A DNA stretch of 64,000 bases from the NCBI GenBank assembly GCA_030849075.1, contig JASAOO010003511.1, positions 22,798-86,797 on the forward strand, read 5' to 3'. Of the stretch, positions 10,416 through 20,119 are shown one piece after another. How positions within the stretch are numbered: the stretch's first letter is position 1; the number at the start of each line of letters is the position of its first letter. Under the pieces are notes generated by a model. That model was not told the DNA's origin, made no database searches, and saw only the letters and a program-made list of their open reading frames with translations. The stretch is from Zelonia costaricensis (lineage: Eukaryota; Euglenozoa; Kinetoplastea; Trypanosomatida; Trypanosomatidae). The translations under genes and the position numbers were made by a program.

Positions 10416-11232
10416 GATTGCGGTGCGGTTGTGTGTGGGTGGGAGGGGGAAGAGGGGGAAGAGGGGGGGGGGTGCTACAAAGACGCGAGAGAGGGAGGGA
10501 GGTGAGTGAATGGTGCGGGGCTTTGTGTTTAGGGGGTGCGATGCGGCAAGCGAAGGAAGGCAGGCGGGGACGAGTGTCCGTTATACGTCAGAGATGGAAG
10601 ACAGGGGGGGAGGGTGATTTGGGTGCTTGGGATGAACACAGAACGTCGTGGGGAAACTTCGTTACTGGTGACCGCGAATGTGCGTGCATGTGTGTGTGTG
10701 TACGCGAGGGGAGGGGTGGGGATGGGGCGATGACAGGGAACGAAGAGAAGGGAGTTGGGAATGTAGGTGGCAGCTCGCACACAGGCGGAGGAGGTGGCAT
10801 GCACACGCTGTGCAGATGACCTCACACCCGCCGAGGATCGGAGGGCTGACGCCCCGTTGAGGCTCCGTCTTCGTCGCTGAAGGGCTCAGCGCAGCGAGGG
10901 GGGGGGGGCACTGAACGGACGCATGCGCCGTCTCTGCGCGGCGGTGACAACGACGGCAGACATCTCGTTGCCCCCACCCCTGCCCGCCCCCCCCCGCCCC
11001 CGGTGCGCCGTGGTTGGTTCCTCGTATGGGCGGCAAGCGCTGCCCTACTCACCTCGCTGAGTGATGGGTGTTGCTTACTCCAGCTCCGCTGTGAGGGTGT
11101 TTGTGGGGCGGGCGGATATGAGATCAGCACAGCGCCCACACCGCGTTACTCGATCCGGCCACGCCACACACACACACACACACACACACACGTGACTGTG
11201 TTTGTTTTTTACGAACGCACGCACGTACGCAC
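10416..11232. other. Intergenic spacer between nucleoplasmin-like genes 2 and 3
   Basis: About 0.8 kb of UTR sequence. It contains plus-strand G-runs near 10461-10472 and a CA repeat at 11165-11191 just downstream of nucleoplasmin-like gene 3. No gene is seen. Confidence 0.6.
10475..10505 (-). promoter_or_regulatory. Predicted spliced-leader acceptor, nucleoplasmin-like 2
   Basis: The coding strand shows CACCTCCCTCCCTCTCTCGC, then GTCTTTGTAG, with the AG at 10476-10475. From that point to the ATG (10415) there is no other AG on the coding strand, so this is the nearest usable acceptor. It gives a 5' UTR of about 60 bases. Confidence 0.65.
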
Positions 11233-11631
11233 TCACTCATCATCGTCGTCGTCGCCCATCATCATCATGGCCCCGTTGTGGACGCCGTCGTCGTCGTCCA
11301 TGTCGTCGTCCATGTCGTCCTCGGGCTCCTCCTCCTCAGCCAGCTGCGTGTAGCCGACGAGGTGCACCGCCGCGCCGGCGGCACCCTCGCAGGTGAAGAG
11401 CACGTCCTGCGTGCCGCTGAACAGCATGTCCACGTTCACGTGAAAGAGCGCCTGCTGTTGGTCAAGGGTGGCAAGCACGAACGCCTTGCCAGACGACTTA
11501 ACCAGCAGCGTGACGGCGTGGGCGGCGTTGGGGGGCAGGGCGATCTGGCTGATGTGCAGCACGCGGTCCGCCGCGACGTTGGGCTTGACCGGCTTGCCCG
11601 CAAACACCTCCAGGCCGTAGAACTCCTCCAT
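11233..11631 (-). CDS. Nucleoplasmin-like protein 3, short acidic form
   Basis: The predicted protein has 132 residues, starting MEEFYGLEVFAGKPVKP. Residues 1 to about 100 are an NPL domain closely similar to the one in the 9375-10415 gene (HISQIALP, VLATLDQQQALFHVNVDMLF, VHLVGY). The rest is a short Asp/Glu tail with a run of four Met. It lacks both the RGG box and the SPQGR repeats of its neighbours, which resembles single-domain nucleoplasmin/nucleophosmin histone chaperones. The shared GKPVKP/GKQVKP motif and the adjacency point to tandem duplication. The ATG at 11631 fits the homology exactly, and a longer upstream frame has no domain content. Confidence 0.85.
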   Translation of the reverse strand: MEEFYGLEVFAGKPVKPNVAADRVLHISQIALPPNAAHAVTLLVKSSGKAFVLATLDQQQALFHVNVDMLFSGTQDVLFTCEGAAGAAVHLVGYTQLAEEEEPEDDMDDDMDDDDGVHNGAMMMMGDDDDDE

Positions 11632-12206
11632 TCTTTCTCTTCGAGGTTTCTCGTAGCGAATCGAGAGAACGGCGCGACAGAGGCGGCGACGAGAAGTTGA
11701 TGCCGCTCGACGGCGCGTGTGTGTGGTTGCGCGTGGATGTGGGGCGGTCGTGGAGAGCGAGACGAGAACGGTGACAGAGGAAAAGGATGTGAGAGCGCAA
11801 GACGGACGACGAGGAAGTTCGCTGGCTGTTGGCGACGCGTGTGGCAACGCGAGCGCGGCCATGCTCTTCTTCCTCACGCCTCCCTTGACTTGTATGTCCC
11901 ACCAGTACCACACCCCTTGCACTGTCGAGCGTGTAGTACACCGAGTTGCAGGGGAGGGAGAAGGGGAGGGTGGGGGCACCCGCGTGAAGAGCGCATGTGT
12001 GTTGTGCTGCAGATCGATCAAAATGACTGCAAGATGATGAGGGATAAACTCTAGCGGGGTGGGGGGTGCCAGCTGCAAGGGGCCGCCCGTTAAGCTTGCC
12101 CGGGGTCTCGTTGGGGCAAGCGCAGGGGCCCAACAAGAAACGCGCGCACCCGCGGCCGCCACGCGCCACACACGCACACACAGCGCAAAGGGAAAGGAAG
12201 GCGGCG
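11632..12206. other. Intergenic spacer, beta-propeller-like gene to nucleoplasmin-like 3
   Basis: A short 575-base UTR region. Pyrimidine-rich coding-strand sequence lies just before the ATG (about 11632-11665) and near 11948-11968. No gene is visible. Confidence 0.55.
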
Positions 12207-14564
12207 CTACTCGGCATCGCTGTCGCGCTCCCGCTTCACCGCGGCGCTCCTGCCACGCCCGGAGGAGGCGGCGGCGGCAGCAAGGGCAGCGGACATCGAC
12301 GGCGGAGGGGCTACCCGCCACGTGACCAGCGACACGCAATTGCGATCGTGCGCGGCCGCAACCTGCACCACCTCGGACTGCGCCCCGAGGACGACGATGC
12401 CGCTGCACGCATCCTCCACCGCGACCGCCGTGGCGAGCGCCTGCGCCTGCACGAATCGACCGCCAGTGCCGTTGTCGGTGCCCAGTGCGACGGCGAGCGG
12501 CGAGACGGCGGAGCGGCCGCGTGCTGTGAGCTTGCTGGCCTTCAAGTCCCGCTGGTCCGGCTCCGTCTTCACCGCACCATTTTTTGCCCCTCGCCCTCGC
12601 GTGCCCGTGCCCGCTCCGGCGGGCGCCGCGCCGCTCTCCTGCGCCCCCTCCTCCCCCGTCGTCGTTGTCACTGAGGGCTGTGATTCGCTGACGGGGGCTT
12701 CAAGACAGGGCAGCAGCGTCCCCGGCGGCGCCGCCTCCGCCTCCTGCGCGGTGCGGCGGTGCAGCTGGAAGACGCTGTGGGTGAGATACTTGGCCGTGGA
12801 CCGGTCCAGCAGCAGCAGGCGGTTCGTGCTGTCCGCGGCGAGCTGCCAGTGCTTCGTGTACGATCGGTTGCTGACGTAGTTGCCGCGGAACCTCTGGTGA
12901 ACGACGGGGCCGCTCGTGACGCACAGGAGGTGCGTGCCGAAGCGTGCAACGCGCTCGTAGGCGAGGCACGGCGGCACGCGCTCCGCGACGCCGCCGGTCG
13001 GCCGCCTCGCCTCCTCAGCCTCCGCTGCGTCGGTGATGAAGAGGCGCAGCAGGCCACGCGACGCGGTGCACACGAGCGGGCCGAGACCAGGGTGCACCGC
13101 CGTGCCAACGCTGAGAATCGTGTCGATGCCACGTGCCGTTGCAGGGTCCTCCACGACGCCGCCCGCAGCGGCACCGAGCTTCACCACCGTCGCGGTGGGC
13201 TCGTACGGCGAGGAGCAGACAAGTGCACCCTCTCGCAAGCTCTCCAGCGCCGCGGCCTCTGCCGCCAACGCCGGCGTCCGCAGCCGGCCTGCAGCATCGG
13301 CGGCAGCCGCCGCGCCGCGCCGACGCGGCGGAAACACGGCCGCGACGTGGGCGACGGGGTACAGCACGCTGCCCGTCCCCTTGAGGGAGATGACACGCGC
13401 AACGCTCTGGATGGCACCCGTGGCCGGGTCGATGCCGCACAGCAGCACGCCGTGCTCGGCCGTGCCCACGGCGAGGAACGGGCGGTCGAAGACCTCGGCC
13501 ACATCCAGCGGCACGACCCCACGCGCCAGGGAGAAGCTGTGCTCCAGCTGCACGCTCGCGAGGGCGAAATCGGCGAGGGCGTTGAGGCCCGCGACCTCGA
13601 CCGACCCCGCCGGCTGCGGCGCGTGCGGGGCGTGCAGCGTTACCAGGCGCTCCTCGCATGGCAGCGAGGCGACGAGGCGGCCGCGCACCTGCGACAGCCA
13701 CCGCAAGCGGTACGGGACCGTGTAGAAGAAGAACGTCTGCACCGGCTTCACGGCCAGCTGGGCATTGCGCCGATGGGCCCCGCGGCCAGGCGCCAGTGCC
13801 GAGGCCCGCGCCGTTGTCGAACTCGTCAACCTTGACGTCGGGGCGGACGCAGCCGCATCGCTCGAGGGCAGTCCCTCCCCGGCGACGTTGCCCGCTGATT
13901 TGCGCCGCAGCCACACGACTCGCTCAATAGCCGGCAACTCGCCCAGCACAAGCTCCGCACAGCACGGCGGTGGAGGCGGTCCACTCGCGGGCAGAGACGT
14001 CGAGCCCGGTGACGCCGATGTCGTGGGCGGAGACAGTGGCGGCTTGTAGGTGGTGCGCCAGTACGCAAGCCCGGCGTGATCGGGCAGCATCTCCGGCTCC
14101 GCAAGCCGCTCCAGTGGAAGCCAGCAACGGTGGCCGGGCGAGAGCAGCATGGCCACACGGCGGCCATACAGCTCGTCCAAGAAGGGGTCGCTGGTGAAGT
14201 CGAGGATGCACGTCGAGGGTCCGTATCGGCGCCGCTCGCACCAGCTCGACAACGCGGTGTCGTCTGCGTCGGTCGCCGACACGGCGCCATCAGCACCGGG
14301 CAACTGCACCGCCGCATCGTCGCCGTCGTCCTCTCTCTTGACGCTGACCTCCTCCCGCTTCTCCGCTGAGGAGATGGCAGGGTTGGTGTCGGCGGCGCGA
14401 GCCGTGGACGGCCCCCGGCGAGGCGGCCAGGGCCACGTCACTTCAAACTGGTGACTGAGGATTGGACTGAGCCCGCGCTTGCAGGCGAGCGAGAAGGAGT
14501 AGAGGGGCTGCTGCTCGAGGCCGAAGCCGGTGGCGTCCAGTGCGGCGGCGTACGACGTGGACAT
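12207..14564 (-). CDS. Conserved-type hypothetical protein, possible beta-propeller, nuclear
   Basis: The predicted protein has 785 residues from ATG 14564; a longer frame starts only at TTG. I do not recognise the family. Short hydrophobic strand-like segments recur between about residues 280 and 640, such as PFLAVGTAEHGVLLCGIDPA, DTILSVGTAVHPGLGPLVCT and HLLCVTSGPVV. They look like blades of a degenerate WD-type beta-propeller, but no classical WD dipeptides are seen. The N-terminal third and the C-terminal 150 residues are Ser/Ala/Gly-rich. Three psi-K-x-E motifs (SVKRED, AVKTEP, AVKRERD) and basic patches suggest a nuclear, possibly SUMO-modified protein. A transcription or chromatin role would be conceivable, but nothing proves it. 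Confidence 0.75.
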   Translation of the reverse strand: MSTSYAAALDATGFGLEQQPLYSFSLACKRGLSPILSHQFEVTWPWPPRRGPSTARAADTNPAISSAEKREEVSVKREDDGDDAAVQLPGADGAVSATDADDTALSSWCERRRYGPSTCILDFTSDPFLDELYGRRVAMLLSPGHRCWLPLERLAEPEMLPDHAGLAYWRTTYKPPLSPPTTSASPGSTSLPASGPPPPPCCAELVLGELPAIERVVWLRRKSAGNVAGEGLPSSDAAASAPTSRLTSSTTARASALAPGRGAHRRNAQLAVKPVQTFFFYTVPYRLRWLSQVRGRLVASLPCEERLVTLHAPHAPQPAGSVEVAGLNALADFALASVQLEHSFSLARGVVPLDVAEVFDRPFLAVGTAEHGVLLCGIDPATGAIQSVARVISLKGTGSVLYPVAHVAAVFPPRRRGAAAAADAAGRLRTPALAAEAAALESLREGALVCSSPYEPTATVVKLGAAAGGVVEDPATARGIDTILSVGTAVHPGLGPLVCTASRGLLRLFITDAAEAEEARRPTGGVAERVPPCLAYERVARFGTHLLCVTSGPVVHQRFRGNYVSNRSYTKHWQLAADSTNRLLLLDRSTAKYLTHSVFQLHRRTAQEAEAAPPGTLLPCLEAPVSESQPSVTTTTGEEGAQESGAAPAGAGTGTRGRGAKNGAVKTEPDQRDLKASKLTARGRSAVSPLAVALGTDNGTGGRFVQAQALATAVAVEDACSGIVVLGAQSEVVQVAAAHDRNCVSLVTWRVAPPPSMSAALAAAAASSGRGRSAAVKRERDSDAE

Positions 14565-14942
14565 GAGCCGAAGTAGCAAACGGGGGAGAAGGGACGGGGG
14601 AGGGCGTTGACGTCCGCGTCCTTGGATGGGGAAGGTCTCTCTATGGGGTACGGCGGCGTACCGACACCGCGGGAGGCTCGGCTGTGCCGAACTGCCCGTG
14701 TGTGTGTATGTGTGTGTGTGCTGAGGTGAAGCTCAGTGCGGCGCAGTGCGAACAAACAACTGGAGTGTACCGCACCATGTGTGTGAGTGTGTGGTGAGGC
14801 GAGGAAGGTGAGGGGGGTGAGGAAATAGGAGGAGGAGCGTGAGCACCCTGAGCTTGAGAGGTGGCGAGCGGTCTGGAGGCACTCTGTCACAGCTAAGCGA
14901 AACCAGTGGTGTGTGCCGTCGCGTGTGCAGGTTCTCCGTGCA

Positions 14943-14976
<34 letters not shown>

Positions 14977-15162
14977 CGAGGAACAGAGGCACGTACACAA
15001 ACGCACAGGCACGCGCGCGACACACGTGGACGGAGTCCTGCTTGGTGTCGAGTTGGGCGGAGGGGATGGGGGAAGGGGTGGACATGGCGTGTGCACAGGT
15101 CCAGGAACATCTAGCATCTAAACGTAAACACGGCAAACACCACCCACACCAGCCTCCCCACG
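14565..15162. other. Intergenic spacer, coiled-coil gene to beta-propeller-like gene
   Basis: About 600 bases containing a CA repeat at 14944-14974. A coding-strand pyrimidine tract with AG at 14622-14621 is a candidate acceptor for the downstream gene. No gene is seen. Confidence 0.55.
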
Positions 15163-18100
15163 TCAGCTGCGGTGTCGGTGATGGCGCCGGCTGTCCGACT
15201 CGCGGCTGCCCGCCACAGGGGTGGGTATCGACGGGACGGCGAGCGAGACGGGCACGGGCACCGGCGAGGGTGCAGTGGCGCTGTAGCTGCTCCCCGACGG
15301 CGACGGCGAGAAGGTCCCTGAAGGGGAGGGGGTGGGCAAGCCGATCTTGGGCACCGGCACCGGCACGGACACACGGGTCGGCGCGCCGGGGGCTGGGATC
15401 GCCGCGGGCACGGGCGGAGGTACCGGCGGGGCCGGGGAGGGTTGCGCACCGGGCGCCGCGAAGGCGGCGTACGGCGGGGCGACGCTGCTCGGCGCAGCGA
15501 CTGTGTGAGCCCCTGCTGGGCCGCCACCGCGTGGCACGGCAGGCGTCGGCGTGCCGGCGTACTGCAAGGCGGGTGTTGTGTGCGAGAAGGCGCCGGCGGG
15601 GGTGGGCACCGCGACGGTGAGGGACGAGCCGTCGCTGGTGCGGCGGCCGACCTGGAAGGAGGACTGCGATAGCGAGACGGGCACGGGGATGTTGAGCGGG
15701 CTGCTGTCGACGGAGCTGTGCGTCACGACGCGGTCGAAGGCGCTGACCGACGGTACGCCCACCACGGAGGGCCTCGGCAGGGCTGGTGTGGCGGGCGGCG
15801 GGGGCGACGTGGACCACGCGTTGGCGGGTGCGGGCGAGATCGCGCCTGCGTCGGGCCGGTGCACCGTCGGCACGGCCGGCGCGTTGTCAGACAGCGAGGG
15901 GCTCAACGGGTCCGTCTTGAAGGTGCGCACGGCGGGGGTGCCGATGGGTAGGGCGAAGCTGCTGGGGCGGCTGGGCGGCGGAGTGGGCATCGAAGACACC
16001 GGCGGCACGGTGGGTGGGGGTGGGGGTGGGGGTGGTGCGTACAGGGACGGGGCGGTCGGGGGCAGCCCGGGCACACCCAGCGCCGGCATCGACGTGGAAG
16101 GTGGCGGCGGCGGTGGTGGTGGTGGGCCGGTGTACGGCGGAGCAGCAGCAGCAGCCGGCGGCGACACAGTGGGGAGGGAAGGCGGTGGGGGCGGGTTGGA
16201 GGCCACCGGCGGCGCCGTCTCGTGGCGCTCCCGCACCTCGCGTTCGAGCCGCTCGACCTGCGCCTCGCGCTCGCGCAGCATCCGTTGCACGTCGCTGAAC
16301 TGCGCCGCGCTGGCGGCCCGCGCCGTCTCGTCGGCACGCAGACGGTGCTCCAGCTCGGCCTTCTCCTCCTGTGTCTGGCGGAGGCGGCGGCGACACTCCT
16401 GCAGCTCCTCCTCCCGCTCCCGCACCGCCTTCTGGTAGCCGTCCGTGTTGGTGCCGCTGCGCTGCTGGAGCTCCTCGTAGGTCGTCTTCCACTGCTCCAG
16501 CGAGCGCCGGCTGTCGTCGAGCTGGCGGCGCAGCTGTGCCGCCTCCTCCTCCTTCTCCGTGAGCTGCCGCGACAGGCGCTGCTGGTGGCCCTCCTTGTCG
16601 AACTTCGCGTTGGTCGTCTCCTCGCGCAGGGCGTGCAGCTTCTTGTTCGCCTCCAGCACATCCGCGCGGCACTGCTGCACCTCCTTGTCCTTCGCCTCCA
16701 GCGCGGCCTCGTGCTGCCGGCGCCGCGACTCCCGCTCCGCGTCAAACTCCGCCTGCAGCCGATCGACCCGCTCCTTCGCTTCGCGTGCTTCGTAGCTGAA
16801 GCTCACCTTCTCCTGCACCTCCACCTCCAGCGCCCGCACCTGCGCCGTGCGCTCGTCCAGCCGAGTCTGTATCTCCTGCAGCCGGTCCCGCGCCTGGGCG
16901 GCGTCGCGCTGCGCCGTCTCGATCGTGCGCCGCGCGGCCTGTAGCTCCTCCTCGGCGGCCTTGGCCTTGCGGGCGGCCTGCGCGAGGTTGCTCTCCGCAA
17001 GCCGCCGCGCCTCCTCCGCCCTGTCCACAGCCGCCCGCGCCGTCTGCTCCACCTCCTGCACGTTCACCTGCGCCACCGCCTCCTGCGCGGCCTTGAGCTG
17101 CTTCTGCAGCCGATCCATCTCCTCCTCGTGCGCCTCGCGTGCCATGGCAAGCTGGCTCTTCAGCTCCGCGTTGTCGCGGCGCAGTTCATCCCGCTCGTTG
17201 CTCAGCTGCCGCTGCCCAGTGACGGTGTCGGCCTGCAGGGCCTGCAGCTGCTTGCCCTGAATCTCCGCCTTTGCGTCCGCCTCGCGCAGGTTGCGCTCGA
17301 GTCGCTTCCTCGTCTCCTCCCACTCTACCTTGGCTGCTTGAAGCTGCCGCACCTCGTCCTTCATGCGGGTGTTCTCCGCTGACATGGCGGCCATGTTGTC
17401 CGCCGAGGAGCGCATCAGCGCCACCTTCGTCGCCTCATCCTGCAGCTCCCGCTCGAGCTGCCGCACACGCGTGGTGAGCTGCTCGAGCTCGGCGTCCTTG
17501 ATGCGCAGCGCCGCGGCGTGCGCGTCGCGCAGCTCGTCGACGCGGCGGTCCTGCTCGTACTTGGCGCGCTCGCGGTCCTCGGCGTAGCGGCGCTGCTGGG
17601 CCCGCTTGTCGTCCTCGTACATCTGCTGCAGCCGCTCGATGGCGCTGCGGTGCGTGGCGGCCAACTGCTGCGCCGCCTCACGCTCCCGCTCCCCGCGCGG
17701 CCCACCCGACTGCAACTGCAGGCGTAGCTGGTCCATCTCCTGCAGCAACCGCGTCAGCTGATCACGGGCCTCGCTGAGCTGCTCCTCGCTCCGCGTCGCA
17801 CGGGTCTGGTCCAGCTGCAGCTGGTGCGTGAGGTCGGCGAGCTCGGTGCTGCGGGTCACCTCCATGGACTGCACCCGCTGCGCCCACTCCTCCTCGCGCC
17901 GCGTCAGCTCCGTCCGGTGTGCCGCTTCAAGCGTGCGCACCTCGTCACGCAGCTGCTCCTGCATCGCCGTCTGCGTGCGGCGGAGAGACTCCTCTATGGT
18001 GGCCTTGACGTCCTCGGCCTTCTGCGCCGTGGCCGCGCGCGACGCCGCCTCCTCCTTCACCCGCGCCAGCTCTCGCTCGTGCTGCAGCTCGCGGCGGCGC

Positions 18101-18633
18101 TCCTCTTCCAGCTGCTGCTGCCGCCGCGCCTCCTCGGCCTCCTTGGCCCGGGCCAGCTTCCACTCCTCCAGCTCCCGCTCCTTCCGCAGCAGCCGCTCCT
18201 GCTGCTCCGCCACGCGGCGCGCGCGGTCCTCCTCGAGCTGGCGCGCCATCTCCAGCGTGCGCTGTCGCTCCGCCTCGTCCTCCTGGCGACGATGCGCCTC
18301 GCGCTGCTGCCGCGTGTGCCACTGATCCTCGGCGTACAGGCGGTTGTACTCGTTGCGCAGCTCCCACTCCCGCCGCAGCAGTGCCGCCTCGACGCCGCGG
18401 GTGGCGGTGGAGGGGACGAGGCCCGCGCCCCCGCCCGACCCGCTGTACAGGCCGGCCAGCACGGAGTAGCAGTCAGGCCGCGTCACGCCGCCACCGCCGG
18501 TGATGCCCGTCGCGCATGCGAAGGGCAGTGTGCAGAAGACTGGCGCGGTGGCTCCGCCGCGGGTGAGTGGCGGCATGGCAGTGTCGAAGAGCGCCGTGGA
18601 GTTGGCGCGCAGGGCCGCGAAGTCGGAGGCCAT
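15163..18633 (-). CDS. Coiled-coil protein with polyproline C-terminal region
   Basis: The predicted protein has 1156 residues from ATG 18633 (MASDFAALRANS; the codon upstream is GTG). Residues about 70-800 form almost continuous coiled coil, rich in Glu, Arg, Gln and Lys, starting near LLRREWELRNEYNRLYAEDQ. Residues from about 810 to 1145 are Pro/Ser/Ala/Val-rich, with several runs of 8-9 prolines flanked by Gly and Leu, like the profilin-binding FH1 stretches of formins. The end is basic (SRRHHRHRS). No FH2, motor or membrane segment is present. A cytoskeletal role, for instance at the flagellar base or attachment zone where trypanosomatids have many such proteins, is a guess from composition only. 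Confidence 0.8.
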   Translation of the reverse strand: MASDFAALRANSTALFDTAMPPLTRGGATAPVFCTLPFACATGITGGGGVTRPDCYSVLAGLYSGSGGGAGLVPSTATRGVEAALLRREWELRNEYNRLYAEDQWHTRQQREAHRRQEDEAERQRTLEMARQLEEDRARRVAEQQERLLRKERELEEWKLARAKEAEEARRQQQLEEERRRELQHERELARVKEEAASRAATAQKAEDVKATIEESLRRTQTAMQEQLRDEVRTLEAAHRTELTRREEEWAQRVQSMEVTRSTELADLTHQLQLDQTRATRSEEQLSEARDQLTRLLQEMDQLRLQLQSGGPRGEREREAAQQLAATHRSAIERLQQMYEDDKRAQQRRYAEDRERAKYEQDRRVDELRDAHAAALRIKDAELEQLTTRVRQLERELQDEATKVALMRSSADNMAAMSAENTRMKDEVRQLQAAKVEWEETRKRLERNLREADAKAEIQGKQLQALQADTVTGQRQLSNERDELRRDNAELKSQLAMAREAHEEEMDRLQKQLKAAQEAVAQVNVQEVEQTARAAVDRAEEARRLAESNLAQAARKAKAAEEELQAARRTIETAQRDAAQARDRLQEIQTRLDERTAQVRALEVEVQEKVSFSYEAREAKERVDRLQAEFDAERESRRRQHEAALEAKDKEVQQCRADVLEANKKLHALREETTNAKFDKEGHQQRLSRQLTEKEEEAAQLRRQLDDSRRSLEQWKTTYEELQQRSGTNTDGYQKAVREREEELQECRRRLRQTQEEKAELEHRLRADETARAASAAQFSDVQRMLREREAQVERLEREVRERHETAPPVASNPPPPPSLPTVSPPAAAAAPPYTGPPPPPPPPPSTSMPALGVPGLPPTAPSLYAPPPPPPPPTVPPVSSMPTPPPSRPSSFALPIGTPAVRTFKTDPLSPSLSDNAPAVPTVHRPDAGAISPAPANAWSTSPPPPATPALPRPSVVGVPSVSAFDRVVTHSSVDSSPLNIPVPVSLSQSSFQVGRRTSDGSSLTVAVPTPAGAFSHTTPALQYAGTPTPAVPRGGGPAGAHTVAAPSSVAPPYAAFAAPGAQPSPAPPVPPPVPAAIPAPGAPTRVSVPVPVPKIGLPTPSPSGTFSPSPSGSSYSATAPSPVPVPVSLAVPSIPTPVAGSRESDSRRHHRHRS

Positions 18634-18700
18634 CACGGAGTGGGAAGACGACGCGTGCGGGTGTGATGAAGAGGCCGGGGGAAGAGCAATGGGGGGTGAT

Positions 18701-18718
18701 CTAAGGGGGGGGGGGGGG
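18701..18718 (-). promoter_or_regulatory. Candidate spliced-leader acceptor, coiled-coil gene
   Basis: On the coding strand a run of about 14 C (18718-18705) is followed by TTAG, with the AG at 18702-18701. This lies about 68 bases upstream of the ATG at 18633. Confidence 0.55.
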
Positions 18719-19033
18719 CCGCGGCGGTGGCGGCGGACGGAGGGGCTGTCTTCCTAGACGCGCCAGTGGGAATCGAAGATCGGGCAACGAGATGCAGCAC
18801 CGTGTTGGTGCACACACGCCGTCGTGGACGGCAGTGACAATGGAGGAGAGCCGCAAGAGCAGCGAGGCACGTTCGATGCCGTGCCAGGCGTACGTACGGC
18901 ACTTACGAAGAGAACCTCTCGAAGCGGCGGGGCGGGGGGCGAAAGGAAAGAAGGAAGGGAAGAGCTACAAGTACAAGGGAAACCGATGACGGAGGGGTGC
19001 TGCGTCGAGATTGGGTGGGGGGAGGGGGGTCAC

Positions 19034-19082
19034 TGTGTGTCTGTGTCTGTGTCTGTGTCTGTGTCTGTGTGTGTGTGTGTGT
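19034..19082 (+). repeat. TGTGTC hexanucleotide microsatellite
   Basis: Five to six TGTGTC units pass into a simple TG run. The reverse-complement type of the same unit (ACACAG) appears at 28930-28962, so this is a recurrent repeat class in these spacers. Confidence 0.85.
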
Positions 19083-20119
19083 AGTGCGCCGTGTACGAGC
19101 CGCCACGAGGAGCAGAGTAGGAAGGGAGCTGCCTCCAACGGCGAGTGGTGCGACGAGAACGCGCTGCAGCCGTGGTGGGGCACTGCGTGGAGCGGAAAGC
19201 ACACGAGTTCGAGGCGGTAACGACGGGAGTGGAGCGTGAGTTTTAAGGCTGTGCTGCGCAGCCCCAGCCGCCCGCCCCACAATCGCAGGCCAGCGCCGGC
19301 GTCGCTCGATGCAGCACACTGCACCCTGCGGCTACGCGTGGGCAGTGGCGGGTTGGGAGTGCTGGGGTGCAGACAGCAGAAGGAGAACGCGCGCATGGAC
19401 GCAAGAGGGGCGTCGAGAGAGAGAGACGCAGCCGCCCGCGAGACGCGCAGGCATCGCATGTGCCGTAGGAGCCGCGCAGGAGTCAGCGACGCAGTGGCGA
19501 TGACGAGTACGCCACACCGCGGGCGCATCGCTCCCGTCTTGTCCTTCGTTGTCTTGTGGGTTTCCTTGACTGGGATGTGCGCGACGCGGTGCACCACCTT
19601 ACGCAGGGAGCAGGCGGGGGGGGAGGCACAGTAGAGAAGGGGGAGGGGAGGGGGCGGGCGGGGCTCAGGGCGGAAGAGTGGCACGCACAAGAGAGATGGG
19701 AAGTGCAGGAGGAGCGAGCCCCCCTCACGCGGAGCTATTGCACTGGCACACACAAACACACACACACACACAAACGCAGGGATATTGACATGAACACGCG
19801 GAGGAGTAGAGATATATGTAGAGAGAGAGAGGTAGGCAGATGTAGACGTACGAGCGGCGATGATGCGCACAAGGGAGGGGAGGGGAGGGGGAAGCTGCAG
19901 AGCGCGCACACAAACGCGCGTGTCTGCGGAAAGCGAGGCGTCGAGCAGCGAGGTTCTGGTGGACGGGCGGCCCAGAGACGGGGGCCGCCGCGGAGGAGAA
20001 GCACATCGAGCAGTCGAGCACCACCACACATCACAGCGGCACAGTCTGGGGTCTCCCCCCCACCCATCCCCCCCCCCCGAGAGACCCACCCACACCCCTG
20101 AACCACCGCTTGGTCCCCT

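Larger units (their letters stand above)
18634..20119. other. Intergenic spacer, 2603-residue orphan to coiled-coil gene
   Basis: About 1.5 kb of UTR sequence. It contains the hexanucleotide repeat described at 19034-19082, a CA run at 19748-19773, and G- and C-homopolymers near 19617-19624 and 20069-20079. Short open frames follow the repeats and show no domain. Confidence 0.6.

Noticed and set aside
19034..19082. TGTGTC array as an interstitial telomere repeat
   Set aside because: Trypanosomatid telomeres are TTAGGG repeats. This unit differs and looks like an ordinary microsatellite.
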